In this document: piece after piece, positions 45,389 to 49,718 of the stretch
Position numbering within the stretch: position 1 is the stretch's first letter
Layout: each line of letters begins with the position of its first letter
NCBI GenBank assembly: GCA_964590515.1
Contig: CAZPZD010000014.1
Location: forward strand, 1 to 49,718
Source: JADFRG01 sp964590515
GTDB taxonomy: Bacteria; Chloroflexota; Anaerolineae; Anaerolineales; E44-bin32
Reading direction: 5' to 3'
DNA length: 49,718 nucleotides
Position numbers and translations under genes: made by a program
Notes under the pieces: model-generated
Seen by the model: the letters and a program-made list of their open reading frames with translations, nothing else
What the model was told of the DNA's origin: nothing
Database searches by the model: none

Positions 45389-46816
45389 ATGGCCTCGAAT
45401 CCCATCCGATTCGGAACCGATGGTTGGCGAGGCAGGATCGCCGAGGACTTCACCTTCGCCGCCGTACGGCGAGCATCCCATGGCTATGCGCAGTATCTGC
45501 TGAAAGCCGACGGCTCGAGCCGTCCGGTCATTATCGGATACGACAAGCGCTTCGCTTCGGAGTATTTCGCGGAGTGTGCCGCAGAGGTGCTGGCGGGAAA
45601 CGGGCTCACGGTCCTGCTCACCCGGGAGGCTACCCCGACCCCGGTCATCTCCTTCGCGGTCGTTGCGAATTCCGCAGCCGGGGCAGTCAATATCACGGCC
45701 TCCCACAACCCTCCGGTGGACAACGGATTCAAGGTCCGCGATCACCACGGTGGCGCAATCGCCCCCCAGGGGCTAGCCGAGATCGAGGCCCAGATCCCGG
45801 ACACGGCGGACTCAGTGCCCAGGCTCGCGTTCGCCGAAGGAATCCGATCCGGATCGATCGCCTTTTTCGATCCGATCCCTCCCTACCTGGACCAGATCCA
45901 ACGCCTGGTTGACCTCGAGCGGCTGCGGGCGGCAGGCCTGACCGTGATGGCGGACGCGATGTGGGGGAATGGCGCCGGCTGGTTTGGGCGCTTCCTGACC
46001 GGCGGAAAGACCCGGGTCATAGAGATCCACGGCGAGCGCAATCCGGTCTTCCCGGAAATGAGCCGCCCGGAGCCAATCCCACCCAACGTCGATGCCGGTC
46101 TGGCCGCCGCCAAGTCGCTGGCGGCCGACGTCCTGCTGGTTACCGACGGAGACGCGGACCGCCTGGGAGTTGGAGATGAGCACGGTGAATTCGTCGATCA
46201 GCTGCGGGTCTTCGCGCTGCTGGCTTACTACTTGTTGGAGGTGCGCGGGGAACGCGGTCCCATCGTAAAGACACTGTCCACGACCTCCCTTCTGCATAAG
46301 CTGGGATCGACCTATCAGGTTCCGGTATTCGAGACCGGAGTTGGCTTCAAGTATGTCGCCCCGAAGATGCTGGAAGTCGAGGCAATGATCGGCGGCGAGG
46401 AATCCGGGGGCTACGCATTCCGTCATCACGTGCCGGAGCGAGATGGAATCCTCGCCGGGTTGTACCTGCTCGACATGATGGTCCAGCTCGGCCGGAAGCC
46501 CTCCGAGCTGATCAAGCTGCTCTTCGAAAAAGTGGGCCCCAGCTATTACAAGCGGATCGATACCCCGCTTGAGCCGACCGAACGCGGGGCCCTCGAGCGA
46601 ATGGTCCAGTCCGCAGACCCGGTGAGGGTTGGAGGACTTCGAGTAACCTCGATCAACCGTACCGATGGACACAAGTTTGAGCTCGAAGATGGAGGTTGGC
46701 TGCTGATCCGCTTCTCCGGAACAGAGCCAATCGTCCGAGTCTACTGTGAGACCACTCAGGAGAATCGGGTCGAGCCGATCCTCTCGGATGGTCTAAGACT
46801 GCTCGGAGAGCGTTGA
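45389..46816 (+). CDS. Alpha-D-phosphohexomutase (phosphoglucomutase/phosphomannomutase family)
   Basis: A 475-residue cytoplasmic mutase that moves phosphate between C1 and C6 of hexoses. ATG at 45389 is chosen over 45275, because the longer form would start upstream of the promoter. The four family sites are present: phosphoserine loop ITASHNP, metal-binding DGDADR, sugar-binding GEESGGYAF and phosphate-binding RFSGTEP. The opening FGTDGWRGRIAED differs from GlmM (FGTDGIRG), so a phosphoglucomutase or phosphomannomutase is more likely. It is the first gene of a four-gene overlapping set with tatD, a polyprenyl synthase and upp. Confidence 0.9.
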   Translation: MASNPIRFGTDGWRGRIAEDFTFAAVRRASHGYAQYLLKADGSSRPVIIGYDKRFASEYFAECAAEVLAGNGLTVLLTREATPTPVISFAVVANSAAGAVNITASHNPPVDNGFKVRDHHGGAIAPQGLAEIEAQIPDTADSVPRLAFAEGIRSGSIAFFDPIPPYLDQIQRLVDLERLRAAGLTVMADAMWGNGAGWFGRFLTGGKTRVIEIHGERNPVFPEMSRPEPIPPNVDAGLAAAKSLAADVLLVTDGDADRLGVGDEHGEFVDQLRVFALLAYYLLEVRGERGPIVKTLSTTSLLHKLGSTYQVPVFETGVGFKYVAPKMLEVEAMIGGEESGGYAFRHHVPERDGILAGLYLLDMMVQLGRKPSELIKLLFEKVGPSYYKRIDTPLEPTERGALERMVQSADPVRVGGLRVTSINRTDGHKFELEDGGWLLIRFSGTEPIVRVYCETTQENRVEPILSDGLRLLGER

Positions 46817-47634
46817 ACCACCGTCTGACCGACACCCACTGCCACCTGATCCTGCCCGAGTTCTCGAGTGATCTGGATGAGACCCTTGAGCGGGCTGAGG
46901 CGTCCGGCATCGGGACCCTGATCGTCCCTGGGATCGATCTGCCGACCAGCCGCAAGGCGGTGGACCTGGCCGAAAGCCGCCCCGGGCTATTCGCTGCGGT
47001 TGGAATCCACCCGCACGAGGCGGAGAGCTGGTCTCCGTCGGCCGGCGCGGAACTGCGGGAACTGGCTCGGTCCCCGACGGTGAAAGCCATCGGTGAAATC
47101 GGGCTGGACCACTATCGCGATCGGGCTCCTCGGCCGGCGCAGCGTGCCGCCCTCGAGGCCCAACTGGAGATAGCCGGCGACTTGAGGCTCCCGGTGATCG
47201 TTCACAACCGGGCGGCGATCGAAGAGCTGCTGGCGGTTCTGATAGAATGGACGGGCGGCCTCGATCCAAGGCTGCGGTCCCGAGCCGGAGTGTTGCACGC
47301 ATTCTCCGGCGAGCTTCAACATGCCCAAACCGCGATCGGCTCGGGCTTTTTCATTGGAGTAGCTGGCCCTTTGACTTATCCGAACGCCCGACCGCTTCGA
47401 GAGCTCATACCGCGCGTTCCACTTGATCGGCTGCTTTTGGAGACCGACTCACCCTACCTGCCACCCCAGTCCCACCGCGGTCAGCGGAACGAACCCGCCC
47501 ATCTGCCTGAAATCGCCGCAACCCTCGCCGAGCTGCACTCATCCGAGCTCGCAGAGGTCACCCGCCAGACCTCACTGAACGCGGCCCGCCTGTTTGAACT
47601 GAGCAATGGAAGCAGCCACCCTCACCTTCAGTGA
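46813..47634 (+). CDS. tatD: TatD-family metal-dependent DNase
   Basis: A 273-residue TIM-barrel hydrolase. The metal ligands are visible: DTHCHL (two His), GEIGLDHY (Glu, Asp), VIVHNR (His), HAFSG (His) and LETDSPYLPP (Asp). TatD proteins are 3'-5' DNases or related deacylases such as D-aminoacyl-tRNA editing enzymes. TTG start overlaps the upstream stop by 4 bases (TTGA). The gene's 3' end overlaps the next start by 29 bp. Confidence 0.9.
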   Translation: MNHRLTDTHCHLILPEFSSDLDETLERAEASGIGTLIVPGIDLPTSRKAVDLAESRPGLFAAVGIHPHEAESWSPSAGAELRELARSPTVKAIGEIGLDHYRDRAPRPAQRAALEAQLEIAGDLRLPVIVHNRAAIEELLAVLIEWTGGLDPRLRSRAGVLHAFSGELQHAQTAIGSGFFIGVAGPLTYPNARPLRELIPRVPLDRLLLETDSPYLPPQSHRGQRNEPAHLPEIAATLAELHSSELAEVTRQTSLNAARLFELSNGSSHPHLQ

Positions 47635-48580
47635 TCTCGTAGCTCCCGGCTTGGCGGCTGTCGAGGCCCGGATGCGTCAGGCAACCCCGGCCGACCACCC
47701 GGAGTTGGACGCGACCTTGGGCAAGCTGTTGGGATCCCGAGGCAAGCGACTCCGCCCGACTTTGGTCCTGTTGAGTGCCGGGCTGATCGGAGCCGACCGG
47801 GCCCGCAGCCTGGATCTGGCTGCTGCAGTTGAACTGCTCCACACCGCAACTCTCGTCCATGACGACTTGATCGACGGATCGCTGCTGCGGCGAGGACATC
47901 CCACCCTCAACTCGCGCTGGGAGGGCGGTGCCACCGTGCTGATCGGAGACTACTTGTTTGCCCGGGCTGCGGAGCTGGCCGCGGCCACCCAGTCTCTATC
48001 CTGCATGGAGATGTTTGCCCAAACCCTCACCACGATCGTCCAGGGGGAGCTCAATCAACTGCTCGGATCGAGTTCGACTAGTCTGCGGTCCGCCTATTTC
48101 GAACGGGTCTACGCCAAGACCGGATCGCTCTTCGAACTCGCCGCGTTGGCTCCCGCCATATTGGCAGGCGCGAGCCTCGCCACTCAGGATACGTTGCGCG
48201 AATTCGGCCGCAGCTTGGGGATTGCATTCCAAATCGTCGATGATGTGCTCGACTTCACCGGCGAGGCCGCCGAAGTTGGCAAACCGGTCGCCAGCGATTT
48301 ACGCAATCATCTGGTTACCCTGCCGACCCTTTGCCACCTCGAAGCGAATCCTGAGGATGCCGAGACCGTTGGCCGGTTGGTCCGCGGGAAACTCTCGGAT
48401 CAAGCCCAAGACCGGCTGATTGCGGCCATTCGAAGCTCCGGAGCGGTGGCCGCGGCCCGGGCCGAGGCCGAAGGCTACATTGACTCCTGCCTCGCCCTGC
48501 TTGGCGAACTGCCCTCGGACCGACCAGAACACCAGGCGCTTGGCGACCTGGCCAACTATGTGCTGGAGCGGACCCTGTGA
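47606..48580 (+). CDS. Polyprenyl diphosphate synthase (trans-isoprenyl type)
   Basis: A 324-residue all-alpha prenyltransferase that extends allylic diphosphates with isopentenyl diphosphate. First Asp-rich motif HDDLIDGS with RRG, second Asp-rich motif QIVDDVLDF, and the upstream GKRLRP contact are intact. Product chain length (for example octaprenyl for quinones, or shorter) cannot be fixed by eye. The ATG at 47606 lies inside the end of tatD. The next gene overlaps by 4 bases. Confidence 0.92.
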   Translation: MEAATLTFSDLVAPGLAAVEARMRQATPADHPELDATLGKLLGSRGKRLRPTLVLLSAGLIGADRARSLDLAAAVELLHTATLVHDDLIDGSLLRRGHPTLNSRWEGGATVLIGDYLFARAAELAAATQSLSCMEMFAQTLTTIVQGELNQLLGSSSTSLRSAYFERVYAKTGSLFELAALAPAILAGASLATQDTLREFGRSLGIAFQIVDDVLDFTGEAAEVGKPVASDLRNHLVTLPTLCHLEANPEDAETVGRLVRGKLSDQAQDRLIAAIRSSGAVAAARAEAEGYIDSCLALLGELPSDRPEHQALGDLANYVLERTL

Positions 48581-49200
48581 CCGTTCACGTGTCCGATCAT
48601 CCGCTTGTCGCCCACAAGCTGGCTCGGATCCGCAACAAGCAGACCGATCCGAAGAAGTTTCGAGAGCTGATTCGGGAGATCTCGGCCCTGCTGACCTACG
48701 AAGCCACCCAGGATCTGGAGATGAGTCCAATCCGGGTTCAAACCCCGCTCGAGGAGACCCATGGATCGGTCCTAGCGGAGAAGATTGGCCTGGTCCCGAT
48801 ATTGCGGGCTGGATTGGGAATGGTTGAAGGAGTGTGGGAGCTAATGCCTTCAGCCGAGGTCTGGCACATCGGCCTATATCGAGACGAGAAGAGCTTCCGC
48901 CCGGTCGAGTACTACAACAAGTTGCCTGTAGAGCCCACGGTCTCCGTATGTCTGGTCCTGGACCCTATGCTCGCGACCGGGGGATCAGCGGTGGCCACAG
49001 TGGACATCCTCAAGCGTTGGGGAGTGAAGCGGATCAAGTTCGTTGGTCTGATCGGGGCTCCAGAAGGTATCGCCAACATGGAGTCGCACCACCCGGAAGT
49101 CCCGGTATACCTTGCCGCAGTCGATGACCACCTGAACGAACGCGCGTTCATTGTCCCCGGGCTCGGAGACGCCGGCGATCGCCAATTCGGGACCGCTTAG
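48577..49200 (+). CDS. upp: Uracil phosphoribosyltransferase
   Basis: A 207-residue pyrimidine-salvage enzyme: uracil plus PRPP gives UMP. PRPP-binding loop LDPMLATGGSA, uracil-binding C-terminal IVPGLGDAGDRQFGT and ILRAGLGM are all present, and length is normal. GTG start overlaps the prenyl synthase stop (GTGA). It is the end of the four-gene set. Only 40 bp separate it from the convergent TPR gene and no hairpin is seen there. Confidence 0.95.
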   Translation: MTVHVSDHPLVAHKLARIRNKQTDPKKFRELIREISALLTYEATQDLEMSPIRVQTPLEETHGSVLAEKIGLVPILRAGLGMVEGVWELMPSAEVWHIGLYRDEKSFRPVEYYNKLPVEPTVSVCLVLDPMLATGGSAVATVDILKRWGVKRIKFVGLIGAPEGIANMESHHPEVPVYLAAVDDHLNERAFIVPGLGDAGDRQFGTA

Positions 49201-49240
49201 CTGGTTAGTCCCCTGAATCTCGAGCGGGCGGCCGGAACTG

Positions 49241-49718
49241 CTAAGAACCGAGTTCGGCCTGAACTTCTTGTAGGTGTTTGACAAGCCACGGAGGCAGGGG
49301 CCTCCGTTCCAGCAGTTGGGCGGTCGCGGCTCGAGCTTCCTCCGGCTCTCCGACTAGCCGCAATCCGTCGATCTTTACGGCATTGGCCATCGGGTCCTCG
49401 GGGGCAGCCTGCAAGGCGCGGTCAATCAGCACTTTGGCCGCGTCCAACTCCCCAAGATAGAGCAGCGAGCGAGCTTTGAGCACCGGGAAAGGAGGCCATT
49501 CCGGGTACAGCCGACTCACCCGATCCAGATAAGGCATCATCTGACCGCTCTCCGCCCCAAGGAAGAGGGCTTGGGTCAGCATACCAGCCAAGCGAGGATC
49601 GGCGCCCAGGTTTGCGCCGGAGAGTTCGAGGCCGGCGAGCAGCGCCTCGCTCGCCCCAATGTAGTCTGATTGTTCAAGGTAGAGTTCGGCAGCCCTCGTG
49701 AATTCCCCAACCGCCCTC
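49241..49718 (-). CDS. TPR-repeat protein, 5' part cut by window edge
   Basis: The minus-strand frame is open to the window end, so the N-terminus is missing. The visible 158 residues are alpha-helical repeats with TPR spacing: EFTRAAELYLEQSDYIGASEALLAG, ARSLLYLGELDAAKVLIDRALQAAPEDP-like units (key: YLGELDAAKVLIDRAL, GEPEEARAATAQLLE). It ends at TAG 49241. No enzymatic domain is seen. Scaffold or partner-binding role inferred. Confidence 0.85.
   Translation of the reverse strand, partial: RAVGEFTRAAELYLEQSDYIGASEALLAGLELSGANLGADPRLAGMLTQALFLGAESGQMMPYLDRVSRLYPEWPPFPVLKARSLLYLGELDAAKVLIDRALQAAPEDPMANAVKIDGLRLVGEPEEARAATAQLLERRPLPPWLVKHLQEVQAELGS

Noticed and set aside
1..49718. Mobile elements, CRISPR arrays or prophage
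   Set aside because: No transposase, integrase, phage structural gene, regularly spaced repeat or terminal inverted repeat was seen on either strand.

Overview
The window is about 49.7 kb of GC-rich, densely coded bacterial DNA. It carries roughly 41 protein genes, one tRNA and one 100-base assembly gap, and no rRNA, transposase, integrase or CRISPR array. The gene set suggests a member of the Chloroflexota, possibly Anaerolineae-like. The hints are a PD40 beta-propeller protein paired with an M23 lipoprotein, a very large MalT-like ATPase with a BTAD domain, split glutamate-synthase-like genes, a type-2 IleRS and many TTG/GTG starts. This placement is inference from gene content; no marker tree was run. 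The sequence looks like a metagenome-assembled scaffold.

Left part (1-9.1 kb, minus strand): rluD (cut by the window edge), lspA and ileS, then RNase HI, a metallo-beta-lactamase-fold hydrolase, an M23 lipoprotein and a beta-propeller protein. The IleRS has a GXHH active-site motif in place of HXGH. From 9.2 to 13.9 kb lies a less ordinary block: a degenerate IrrE/ImmA-like protein translationally coupled to a 96-residue RiPP-precursor-like protein, a 400-bp intergenic region with inverted repeats, a 1053-residue STAND/BTAD activator and a small conserved-looking beta protein.

Sulfur block (14.1-17.5 kb): cystathionine gamma-lyase/synthase (plus), convergent with a two-gene minus operon of cystathionine beta-synthase with CBS domains and a ParB-fold protein that matches free serine kinases (SerK/SbnI). 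Together they suggest cysteine synthesis through O-phosphoserine and/or transsulfuration. An M20 peptidase and a DUF1385 (YqhQ) membrane protein follow.

Glutamate-synthase-like block (19.9-25.4 kb, minus): three overlapping genes encode two FMN-barrel subunits and an amidotransferase-GXGXG fusion. A leader of about 300 nt precedes them. It contains a convincing glmS self-cleaving ribozyme core, a strong sigma70-type promoter and a downstream terminator-like hairpin. No glmS gene is present in the window. This is the most unusual feature here. A DtxR-family regulator and tilS lie upstream.

Cell-shape block (27.7-35.2 kb, plus): mreB-mreC-mreD-PBP2, then minC-minD-minE-rodA, so rod elongation and division-site placement are linked. 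It is followed by gltX, tRNA-Gln(CTG), prfB with a programmed +1 frameshift, secG, an orphan peptide-binding protein and an S1-domain protein. On the minus strand come a small acidic Cys protein, the bifunctional (p)ppGpp enzyme Rel, a parvulin-type isomerase, and rpsR-rpsF with no ssb between them. The right end (plus) holds an overlapping set of phosphohexomutase, tatD, polyprenyl synthase and upp, and then a convergent TPR protein cut by the window edge. Extended -10 promoters (TGN-TATAAT followed by C) recur in front of the housekeeping genes.
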